From Phytomonas francai (taxonomy: Eukaryota; Euglenozoa; Kinetoplastea; Trypanosomatida; Trypanosomatidae), in the NCBI GenBank assembly GCA_001766655.1, contig MJCC01000019.1, positions 50,109 through 101,482 of the forward strand: DNA of 51,374 nt, written 5' to 3'. The notes below the pieces were generated by a model. It had not been told where the DNA came from. It did not search any database and saw nothing but the letters and a program-made list of their open reading frames with translations. Shown piece after piece: positions 38,456 to 47,500 of the stretch (positions within the stretch are counted from its first letter, which is position 1; each line of letters opens with the position of its first letter). Both the position numbers and the translations under genes were made by a program.

Positions 38456-40744
38456 ATGGCGTATGATATTCATCTTCATCGGAGTTTCGACTATCAGTTG
38501 TCGCCCATCCCTTCCACCCTCATTGATTGGGCCCCCACGCGGCGGATGCTGTGCGCCGTCTTGGCGAACCCCCTGTCCGCCTCCTCGGCCCCGTCCATGG
38601 CGCCACCCGCCTTAATTCAGCTTCACCGCCGCGAGACGTGGTGGATACCGCTGCGAGGTCTCGAAAGGGCAGTCCAGGGCGGGCGAGGGGCGCCGAAGAT
38701 GGCATTCGCGCACGGGAGCCCCCGACTGCCCTGCGGGGCGGCAAACACGCTCGAGGAGCAGAACGAGCCCGGGGCCCGCGGCGGCCCCCGGCAGAGGTCC
38801 ATTCCTCACGAGGAGGGCCCCAGCAACCACCCGCCCGACCCCGGCCGTGGTCTTAGTCTTGGAAACAACGAGAAGGGGTCGGCCGCCACCGCGGAGGGGC
38901 TCATGCCCGCGAACTTCACGGTGGGAGGAGAGGGGCCCGTGGGTGAGGCCGCGGGGAACGCGGTCTGCTTACCGCGCTTGCTATCAAGCAGTCCCATCTC
39001 ACCCATGGTGGCGAGAGCGGGGTCCGCCTACGAGCCAGGAGCCCTGGGCACGCCTCTGCTAGCTTCAAAAATGGAGAACATCGACGAAGCCGACGAGTCG
39101 GTCGGTGGGGATAAACAGAGAACCCCTGTTATGAGCCAGGCCCCCCTGAAGGCCGCTGAGACGTTGTTCCGGAAGGCATTCCGATCCATCTCAGACGACG
39201 GGGCTTCTATGGTTCCGCTGCACCGGAGTATGGATTTCGCGTGGGTATCGCATGGGTACAAAATGTTTTACCAACGCGGGCCCCTCTCACTATCCGGCGG
39301 GCTCTATGCTGCTGTTGGGTACAATTGGTCTGATCAGCGAACGCTTCACAAGGAAGTTGTGGAAAAGTGTAGCAATAAAACGGGAGGAGGAATGGACAGC
39401 TCTGGCCCTTTCACGGAGCTGCTGGTAAAGGCTAAGAAAGAGCAGCAGGGTGCGGGAAGCACGAAGCAGTATCAGGGCAGTTCCACAGGCCCTATGGTAG
39501 ATCTAGGTACCATAGACCGGTGGAACTCGATACGCACGATGAACGTACTGCAGCTGGTGTGGGAACTTGCCCATTGGGGATGGCGTGGCGTGCTGAACAT
39601 GCGCCTCCTTCCCGTCTGCCAGCACACGTATGTGCCGCTCTTCGATTGCTCTGTACAAACCCCGTGGTTGTCGTCATCCCTGCAGTCCGATGAGCTGGCC
39701 CTCAACTGGAGCGGATTTCTGACGTTGTATCAGCAGCCCGACCCCCGAGCCGCCCTTGCGCGGGGGGAGCGCAGTCCGGGACGGGTGGCCAAGGTCCCAC
39801 CAACGGAAGCCGAGCCGGGAAAAAGACCCCAGAATTTGTGGGCCCTCCGGCGCCTCGTCGTGGGGGTTGGGGCATCCCTCAAGCACGATCTCAAGAGCGG
39901 GTTTAACCTCTACTGGGGGTGGTCCGCTCATCTTGGGCAGGGGCTGAGCTTCTTGAGCCACATTGACATGCTGCGCCGGCTTTCCTGCTCGGTGAGCTCC
40001 TGCCTAGGCCCGCTGGACCTTTCGATGCGGCTGCGGCTAAACCTCATCACGCTGCACAACACCACCCTAGACGTGGGCTGCCGCTACCGCCCCTTCCCGG
40101 AGCGCTTTCCCGAGACGGCGATGCGAGCCTCCACGACGGGCGCCGTCAGCTGCCTCGGCCTCCAGCTCGACGACCTCACGCATGAGCTTTTCGACGGGTG
40201 GGTCACCCGCCACCGGCGGGAGCGGCTGGGGCGGGCTGCCGCGAGGCAAAGCGGGGCCGAGGCCGCGCCGCCGAGCCCGCAGCCGGGGCCGGTCCCCGCC
40301 GAGGGGGGCTGGATCTTCGACTGGGGCCCGCCCGTGTGGGGGTACGTCGCTGGCGGCTGGTCGTCGGAGGGGCCGCCCCCGCCGACGACTGGGAAGCCCG
40401 ATGGGTCGGGGGCTCTCGCTGAGGAGGGCCGCGGCGATGCGCCGGGGGGCCGCCTTGGCTTCCCGCGGTACGCCCCGCCGCTCGGCCAGAGGCTGTGGAC
40501 CACCGCAAAGTCAGGTGGGTCCGCACTGAAAAGGGCGGTTACCGTCCACGCCGCGCGAAGCTGTCAAAGTGTGCGGCGGCGCGCCATTCACTCCTGGGAC
40601 GCGGTGCGGCGTCTGGACTGGCTCGAAGAGGCGTTGGATGCGGCGCACTTGGATCTCTCGATAGGGATCACACACGGCGCCGTGCGTGGCGGTGACCATG
40701 GTGGGAAAAACTGGAGTACCTTTATCGTCTTGTCCTCCCATTGA
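38456..40744 (+). CDS. Unrecognised protein, possible beta-barrel
   Basis: The product has 762 residues, ATG (in an A-rich AAAAAATGG context) to TGA. The first ~50 residues look structured (FDYQLSPIPSTLIDWAP), then about 180 residues are Gly/Pro/Ala-rich and probably disordered. From about residue 255 to 570 there are many 8-12 residue segments with alternating polar and non-polar side chains, often starting or ending in aromatic residues and separated by short turns (for example LRRLVVGVGASLKHD, SGFNLYWGWSAHL, TTLDVGCRYRPF). This resembles mitochondrial outer-membrane beta-barrel proteins. A second disordered Gly/Pro-rich part (about 590-680) precedes a short basic C-terminus. I do not recognise the family; the barrel idea is inference from pattern alone. 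The disordered segments coincide with the GC-richest DNA. Confidence 0.75.
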   Translation: MAYDIHLHRSFDYQLSPIPSTLIDWAPTRRMLCAVLANPLSASSAPSMAPPALIQLHRRETWWIPLRGLERAVQGGRGAPKMAFAHGSPRLPCGAANTLEEQNEPGARGGPRQRSIPHEEGPSNHPPDPGRGLSLGNNEKGSAATAEGLMPANFTVGGEGPVGEAAGNAVCLPRLLSSSPISPMVARAGSAYEPGALGTPLLASKMENIDEADESVGGDKQRTPVMSQAPLKAAETLFRKAFRSISDDGASMVPLHRSMDFAWVSHGYKMFYQRGPLSLSGGLYAAVGYNWSDQRTLHKEVVEKCSNKTGGGMDSSGPFTELLVKAKKEQQGAGSTKQYQGSSTGPMVDLGTIDRWNSIRTMNVLQLVWELAHWGWRGVLNMRLLPVCQHTYVPLFDCSVQTPWLSSSLQSDELALNWSGFLTLYQQPDPRAALARGERSPGRVAKVPPTEAEPGKRPQNLWALRRLVVGVGASLKHDLKSGFNLYWGWSAHLGQGLSFLSHIDMLRRLSCSVSSCLGPLDLSMRLRLNLITLHNTTLDVGCRYRPFPERFPETAMRASTTGAVSCLGLQLDDLTHELFDGWVTRHRRERLGRAAARQSGAEAAPPSPQPGPVPAEGGWIFDWGPPVWGYVAGGWSSEGPPPPTTGKPDGSGALAEEGRGDAPGGRLGFPRYAPPLGQRLWTTAKSGGSALKRAVTVHAARSCQSVRRRAIHSWDAVRRLDWLEEALDAAHLDLSIGITHGAVRGGDHGGKNWSTFIVLSSH

Positions 40745-41061
40745 CCCTAAGCCGCAATGGAGAAAGGGGTAAGAGGGAGAGAGAGAGAGAAAAAAAAGGA
40801 AAGTCAGGTCAACAGTCGTGCAGCAATTTCTATTTTTTTATTTTTTAAGGCTTGATTTGTGGTAACGGAAAATGAAAATGTTAAATCCGGATTGTCACGA
40901 AGCGATGAGAAAGGTGAAACATACCTATCAGTGATGGAATTCTAGAAAAGGGACAAAAAAATCCATGAACAAAGTTGTTTGTGTGTAATGAATCCCCTTG
41001 CTCTATGAATACATCTTCGTGGGTTTTGTATTTCGAATCAAATTATCACGAATCCTCTTAT

Positions 41062-41107
41062 GTCCCCTTTCTTCATCCCTCACTCTTTTTCTCTTTCTCT
41101 TGGATAG
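41062..41107 (+). promoter_or_regulatory. Pyrimidine tract and likely trans-splice acceptor
   Basis: A 40-base T/C-rich tract is followed by GGATAG with AG at 41106-41107. It is the strongest tract in this spacer. If it is used, the 5' untranslated region of the kinase mRNA is about 240 bases and includes a small upstream frame. Confidence 0.55.
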
Positions 41108-41122
41108 CTTTAGTAGTTATCT

Positions 41123-41182
41123 ATGGTAAAGGTGTTTATCTCTATTCTAAAGAAAAAAAATAAGCACTTCAAGTTATTTTAA
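41123..41182 (+). other. Upstream open reading frame in the kinase leader
   Basis: A 19-codon ATG frame ends in TAA before the main start codon and is out of frame with it. It is part of the mRNA only if the acceptor at 41107 is used; an acceptor near 41315 would exclude it. It could reduce translation of the kinase. Confidence 0.35.
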
Positions 41183-41343
41183 AAGTGAAACTACTAAGGA
41201 ACATCTTTTGCTTAAGTGATAGGAGTATAACACATATTTTTGTAGTATTAAATTGACTGAGTTTGGTCACTGAAAATCCCATCACCACTCATATCTTTTT
41301 ATATCAAACTCCTCAGCTGCCATCTAGTGGCAACGAGATCCGG

Positions 41344-43494
41344 ATGTCCAATCCTATGCATTCCAAGTATAATGTGTCGACCCGCAAGGATTCAGAAATA
41401 TCCTCCGGGAGCTTTTCCAATCCTACGGTTTGTAGACTACCTCATAACGGTACATGGGATTCGAAACCCCTAGAAACCTACCCATTGGAGATGGAGAGCC
41501 GTTCCGATAATCACTCTCACTGCGATTCAATGCAAAAATGGTCTAAGAAAAATAATGTGGAAAGGACGGGAAAAACTTCCCGTGTGGAAGATGTGATAGA
41601 GCGCATGCTCGAGTATATGAGCGCCGCCTCGCCAATATCTTCATCGTTAAAACACGTTCTTGCCTTTATCAACGGCGAGTCGGGTGAGAAGAGTAGCTCC
41701 TTGTTGGTGCATAGGTCCTTGTTTGCAGAGCTTGGCGCACATCACGTCATATTATTGTCAAAGGAGTTGTTCGAAGACCCTTCTTCGTTGCGTCAACGGA
41801 TCAAGGAACAGACTGTTATTTATCACCCCGAAAAAATCTCCATGCAGAAAAGCGCCTCAACCGTGAATGGGTCCCAGCTGCGTGATGACAATCAAAGATC
41901 ATCGTCGCATCGCGGGACGATCCTAGTCTCCGGGGGCGACGGGACCATCTCTTTTTTAATGGATCAAATCCAACTCGTAGGAAAGGAACTTGAGGACGAG
42001 TTCGACCTTGGGGTGGAGGCCTCGCTGTCGGTGTCAACGCCTGACCGGTGCGAAGTCGGGTTAATCACAACGTGTACGCTTGAAGAGAATAAAATAGGCA
42101 CTTCCTCGATAAGAAGCAATGAAAAAACGATACTCGGTGACGGAAAGGCACCGCAAAAGGAGCCATCCTACCCCCCCGCGAAGGAGCTCTTTACACTGCC
42201 CGCTATTGCCGTCATTCCACTAGGTACTGGAAATGACTTTAGCAACTGTCTTGGTTTTGGCAGTGGCATCGAGCTAAATGAGATGCCGCTTTCCTGCTGC
42301 GGCTGGGACTTAGGCGTGATCAAACTCCTGAAAGAGGCAATGGACTCCGAGTGCATTGCGTTTGACCGCTGGTTAGTAGAGTTTATTCCAATTGAGGTAG
42401 CTCGATCCTACTTAAAGCAGCCTCTGTATCCCCCTTCAGCGGTGTGTGTCCAGGAAACGAGTGTTCTTGTAAATGAAACCGTGAACAGGACGGGGTCTAG
42501 CCCCGAGGCAAAGGCGGTCGCTAGCCCCGTAGAAGTCACTTTTGAAGAAATGAAGGAAATACCACCTAATGGATGCCCTTCCTCGTCCACCTCGGGTATG
42601 GCTAAGTGTCGAAGCACCTCAAAGTTTGCGAACCTCGTTCACACCATCGACTGGGAACGTGTTCGTAAGGATAGGCATTACAAGTCGCGGAATGTAACCA
42701 ATTACGTTGGTGTGGGCTATGATTCATACGTAGCGTATCAGTTTGATCGCTTTCGTAAGGATCATCCGAAATTCTGTAGCACACGGTCTCGGAATAAAAT
42801 TGTGTATTGCGCGATGGGCATAAAGGCCGGGACGAAGTGCAAAAAGCTTCGGCGGCTGGTGCCTACCGTCTGTGTGCCTGACCCCTTCGCCCCCGCCACG
42901 ACTGCAGGTGAGCCAGACATGGTGGCTCTTCAGCTCCCCAGGCACGCCAAGGCGCTGCTGTTCAGCAATGTGGACAGCTACTCTGGCGGTACGCACCCGT
43001 GGTCGTCCAAAAAGGGCCTTTACTACCGCCCCGTGGAGCTGCACGAGGGCGCCATAGTGAGCCCTGCCGCCGCCCCGACGCAAAGGCCCGCCGTGATGCC
43101 GGTGAGTATCAACGATGGAAAATTCGAAGTGCAGGCAATGGGTGGTGTGTTCGATTACGGCTTCCTCAGTGCTGGCATAACCAGCGCCACAAAGATCATC
43201 CAGAGTGCCGAGGCGTATGCTTTCATCTATTGCACCCCAAATGACCTCCGACCTAACCAGAGGCCTCAGGCCTGCACACAAGACCACCCACTGGTGTCCT
43301 CAGCTGTTAACGTCAACTCGTCCAAGAAGGAAAGTCCTCCTGTCAAGCTCTGGGTTCAGGTAGACGGGGAGGCGGTGTTCCCACTAACGGAGCCGACGAT
43401 CCTGCATATCCAGCCGATACGTGAAGAAAGGCTGTACGTGCGTTGCCGAAACCCATCGCTCCTACAGAATGCAGCTACAGCAAAAAAATGTTAG
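41344..43494 (+). CDS. Diacylglycerol kinase
   Basis: The product has 716 residues. It should phosphorylate diacylglycerol to phosphatidic acid. The catalytic domain has the nucleotide-binding loop VSGGDGT (Ser196 on) and PLGTGNDF (from Pro292). The accessory domain follows: NYVGVGYDSYVAYQF (from residue 453), FRKDHPKF, RNKIVYCAMG, then SNVDSYSGGTHPW and DGKFEVQAMGG. The YVGVGYD and SGG-HPW blocks fit eukaryotic DGKs better than sphingosine or ceramide kinases. About 95 residues separate the two nucleotide motifs, where about 30 is usual, and another low-complexity insertion lies around residues 380-440. No C1 zinc fingers, EF hands or membrane segments are present; the first ~80 residues are polar and likely disordered. 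The ATG at 41344 is the first in frame; Met5 at 41356 is an alternative. Confidence 0.9.
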   Translation: MSNPMHSKYNVSTRKDSEISSGSFSNPTVCRLPHNGTWDSKPLETYPLEMESRSDNHSHCDSMQKWSKKNNVERTGKTSRVEDVIERMLEYMSAASPISSSLKHVLAFINGESGEKSSSLLVHRSLFAELGAHHVILLSKELFEDPSSLRQRIKEQTVIYHPEKISMQKSASTVNGSQLRDDNQRSSSHRGTILVSGGDGTISFLMDQIQLVGKELEDEFDLGVEASLSVSTPDRCEVGLITTCTLEENKIGTSSIRSNEKTILGDGKAPQKEPSYPPAKELFTLPAIAVIPLGTGNDFSNCLGFGSGIELNEMPLSCCGWDLGVIKLLKEAMDSECIAFDRWLVEFIPIEVARSYLKQPLYPPSAVCVQETSVLVNETVNRTGSSPEAKAVASPVEVTFEEMKEIPPNGCPSSSTSGMAKCRSTSKFANLVHTIDWERVRKDRHYKSRNVTNYVGVGYDSYVAYQFDRFRKDHPKFCSTRSRNKIVYCAMGIKAGTKCKKLRRLVPTVCVPDPFAPATTAGEPDMVALQLPRHAKALLFSNVDSYSGGTHPWSSKKGLYYRPVELHEGAIVSPAAAPTQRPAVMPVSINDGKFEVQAMGGVFDYGFLSAGITSATKIIQSAEAYAFIYCTPNDLRPNQRPQACTQDHPLVSSAVNVNSSKKESPPVKLWVQVDGEAVFPLTEPTILHIQPIREERLYVRCRNPSLLQNAATAKKC

Positions 43495-44114
43495 CCACTG
43501 CGCTCGTTGACGCAGAGGGTATCTTTTCCCTCTCCCTCCTCAGTGAGTGCTTCGCAAAGTAGGAAGTGGTTAGGAGCAGCTGCAATGGATGAGAACAAAG
43601 AAAAGCGTATAGAAGAAAACAGCGAAATAGGATGCAGTCGAAATTTTCCCTGCAGAGTCCCAGCGGTGGCAGGCCTCTGCGCGCTTCTCTTGTAAAAATG
43701 GACACATTACAAATCGTATGCAATCACCTCAGATGTATAGTTATTTCGCATGTTTCTCGATATGAAGGCTATAGGTGTGTGCGCTCCCCAGCGATTAGCT
43801 GCATGACTGAGTTTTATTTTGCTTTGTTTGTTGATTAGTTGTAGATATAGCTGGATCCGATGCACTTTTTATATAGTTTTAAAATTACTAATAGCCTATT
43901 GCGGTGTATATATCGTGTAGAGGAATGCAATGAAGCTTTATAACATTGAATCATCCATTAAAGTCCCTTTTCAGCATCTTACGTTAAGTGCTGCATGGGG
44001 GTGTTGTTAGGCTCCCATTGCATATCCACTATTTTCTTCAGAACGGGAATGAATGTTGTAGCTTTTACTAACTTTTATTCTCTCATAGTCTAACATAAAT
44101 TTATACAACCAGTA

Positions 44115-44138
44115 TATTTTTGATCAAGATCAAAAATA
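44115..44138. repeat. Perfect 11-bp inverted repeat
   Basis: Arms 44115-44125 and 44128-44138 are exact reverse complements (TATTTTTGATC / GATCAAAAATA) around AA. The stem would form a compact hairpin in RNA or a near-palindrome in DNA. Confidence 0.85.
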
Positions 44139-44185
44139 AAATAATTGAACTCTATTACTAAGCCTTTCAATATTGCTTCTGTCAC

Positions 44186-44190
<5 letters not shown>

Positions 44191-44233
<43 letters not shown>
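44191..44233. repeat. (AT)21 microsatellite
   Basis: A perfect AT run of about 43 bases in the spacer between the kinase and the large acylated protein. Confidence 0.97.
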
Positions 44234-44235
<2 letters not shown>

Positions 44236-44597
44236 GAAAACGGGTAGAAGTAGAGCCCAATGAAAACTACTATTCATTTTGTATATTAGTTACTACAATG
44301 TTGTTTTTAGTTCTTGCTAAACGCCCTGTTTTTGATTAGGCACCACTAACAGGGTACTTGTAGCTTCAATCTTTGATACTCCTGTGCGCTTAGGAAATAG
44401 TTGGAATTCATACACCAACCCTTCAACAACTATCTCCTGCATCATCTTGTCAAAATATAATGAAACTATATTCCCTCAACTATAAACATGCAAATAAACT
44501 GAATCTATTTATATGCAATTTTCGAATCCATTAGAAGTACATATAGGCATTCAGCTATTTGCACCTACACACTCTATCCTCATGTATATCATCAGCA

Positions 44598-47500
44598 ATG
44601 GGCTGTAAGTTGTCCTCCTTGCGCACTGCGACAACGGAGTGCACAAATACACAGAAAGGCGTGTCCCCGATCACGGTATTCTCGAGCAGAACCGACCTGA
44701 ACCACGTTAATAATACTCCAGCAAGCCTGTCTACACGATTCACCCCGCATTCTCCGCTATCAGTGCTGTCAGGATCGAAGAAAAGTAGTAATGGCATCGG
44801 GAACGGCACCAGCCTGGGGCACCTGTCCTCCTCCTATGAGGAAGAGATGGCAAATCCCACGACAGCCATCTCGGACAACGGATCGTCTTTGCCGGGTGCG
44901 AGGGCCTCACCCCTTCACGACTCCTCCACAGACCATTCCAAGCCGGTAGAGCAGTGGGTCCCGCTGAAGACGGATGGCGCACAGGCCGCCAAGGAGTACC
45001 AAACGCTTGTTCAGGCAAAAGAAGAGGAAAAACTTGCGAAGGCGGCGCGCCTGCAGATGGAAATCATCGACCCAATCCGGCCGATGGACAGCTTTAACGT
45101 CTCCCATCGGGCCGTTTTAGGTCGATGTTGGGATCGCCGCGCGGCGGAGCGGCTTCCCATCAAAGTCGTGCATTCACTGCTGGTGGCCTCAAAGAGGGCG
45201 GCAAGGAATGCTTCCGCCGCGCAAGCCCATCGATCCAGCAAGTCCTTCATCGCAGAAGGTGGACGTAAGGGTCTTCAAAAAAGAACTAGTCATACTAGGA
45301 TTCGCAAGAAAAATCCACCGCGACGCTCACATTGGTTTGCCACGTGCGGCATCAGTACCGTGCATCCTACATCGGCCTTTCTTCGTGCGGCACCCCACCC
45401 AAGTCACGCTTTCGGCACTCATTCCCTACGACTCCTCAATCGCGTCGAGATGCTCAACCTGGACGCACATATGCTAATGCGGACGGATTCAAAGCTTGCA
45501 ATGTTCAATGATCTGAAGGATTGCGTGGCACGCCTGTCGGAGACCAACACATTAACCGATATCGATCTGGTGCTTTTTTCCCACACACCGAGCGAGCTTG
45601 CGAAGCTTCCCAACGAAATCCGCGAAAAATTTTACCATCTCATCGCTGGTTTTATGCCGTATTGCAAGGGCATCAAGGATACTTTCGCATTCCGTCTCAG
45701 TGATATGGTCGACGAGACAGACGAGGATACGTTATTCCTCCGAAAGCGCAACCTCAGGCCAGCCTACGGGGTGCAAGTGGTGCGTTGGAATCGCGTTGAG
45801 GTCGTGAACCCGAATCTAAACACGCTGGCTCACGCCGTCGCGCTGATTCAGGGCAAGGACTGGGTTTCCCTGACACCAGAGATACTCGATAATGAATCGC
45901 AACCGAGCAGTGCACGTGGCAGGCATGACAAACAGGACTCTAAAAGGTCCATCGACTTGGCCTCTCTTGGAAAGCACTTCATTGCGGAGGAGGTCAAGGG
46001 TAGCTTTGCTACACAAACATCCCGTGCGCAGGAGGCGTTCTACGAAAGCAGAAGCGCGGTGCGAGCCTCGGGCAGGCACCCCACTATCACCAAAGTCTAC
46101 GGAGGCAGCGCGAACAAAACGCTCAAACGTTTCCCTGAGGAGTTCGTTTTGTCACTCATGGTGGAGACCCTCGAAGAAAGCTATTATAATATAAAGCATC
46201 TCGCCCCGTCGCGTGCCCCTACGAGGACTATCAACCATAACGAAAGGGGGGATCGAAAAACAGTCTCCTCGACGCTGCAAGATCCCCTGCCCCAGGGTCC
46301 CACCAGCCACGGTAAAAAGGTAAATACCCCGATAAACTGTACTCATGGCAGTGTTGATAATAAGGCCTGTGATGAGGGGCTCACTTTAGCACAAAATCGC
46401 TTTATATCAGTCATAGTCGCAAGCTTTCAGGCCTTCATTAACCCCTTCGAGTGGAAAGAGCGCCACTTTACTCGCTATCCAATCGACTTTAACATCAACA
46501 AACATTCCGCGCGGAGTGAATACGGTGAGGGGTTTATCACGGACATTATGTATGGTGGTATACTGTTCATCGAGTGCAGTCCAGCGGAGGCAGCAGAAGA
46601 GTTTCAGCGCGTATTGCAAGACATGGATTGGGGGGAAGCTCGATCTACAGAAGGAACCCTCAACGATGTGAGGAGCCTCTTCTCAGCGCGCCATACCACA
46701 TGCAAAGGTTACCCGCACAACACACAAGGACACAACGATGGGATCTCTAGAAAAGATACCAAGTGTCAGGAAAAAAATCCTCGCTTGACGGAGCACTTTC
46801 GATACCGCATCACACGGCGCATTGGGGGCATACCGATGCGCGACTCTGTCGAGATGAAGCGGATATCCATCTTCTTCGGTGACAACGAGGTGCTTGAGCA
46901 AACAATATCCACGCCAAACCCAGCAAAAAAGGGCGCTCAAACTGATGCAAGCATCAATGGCACTACTTCCACAAAGCCACCCTCCAACCCTCACGGGCAC
47001 TCCAACGCCTACTCACTCATTGCCTCGGCGTGGATGGACATGGACACGATATCCGCTGTGGTGCAAATGTGGGGCTTGCATCTGCTCTGCAACCCGGAAT
47101 GCGCCCAACCACTGTCGTTCTTTCTGCAGAAGTTCTCTGGGATAGCTCCTGCGCTGTTGCAAAAAATCCTCCCCATTGATCACAAAAAGCACGATGGAAT
47201 AAGTTCAAAGGGCAGTGCTTCGCTGGTGTCTAGCGATAGCTATTCGGTATTATCCGATAAAGTAGACAGGACAAATAACAGCATCGTCGAAGGTAGCCCC
47301 CGGACAATGTCCCACAGAGTGGCCCATTGTAATCATTACATGATAAATACACATTTTTCGAAGTCAAGCTTCTGTGCCACGCCCTTGACGAACACCCCCG
47401 CGCATTCGAATAGATCCTTGTTGTCGTCTTTAATCGAAAGCAAGCACCACGAAGCCAACTCTGTCCCAGACCCCACCGCGTCTCCCGGGCCCGCCAGGAG

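Larger units (their letters stand above)
40745..41343. other. Intergenic spacer
   Basis: About 600 AT-rich bases with a GA-repeat and A run right after the preceding stop (40775-40798). It holds two possible splice acceptors for the kinase gene: AG at 41106-41107 after a strong T/C tract, and a weaker one near 41315. Confidence 0.6.
43495..44597. other. Intergenic spacer with palindrome and AT microsatellite
   Basis: 1.1 kb, AT-rich, no supported gene. The notable items are a perfect inverted repeat and a long AT tract, 50 bases apart. There is no strong pyrimidine tract before the next gene; candidate AGs are near 44553 and at 44594-44595. Confidence 0.6.
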
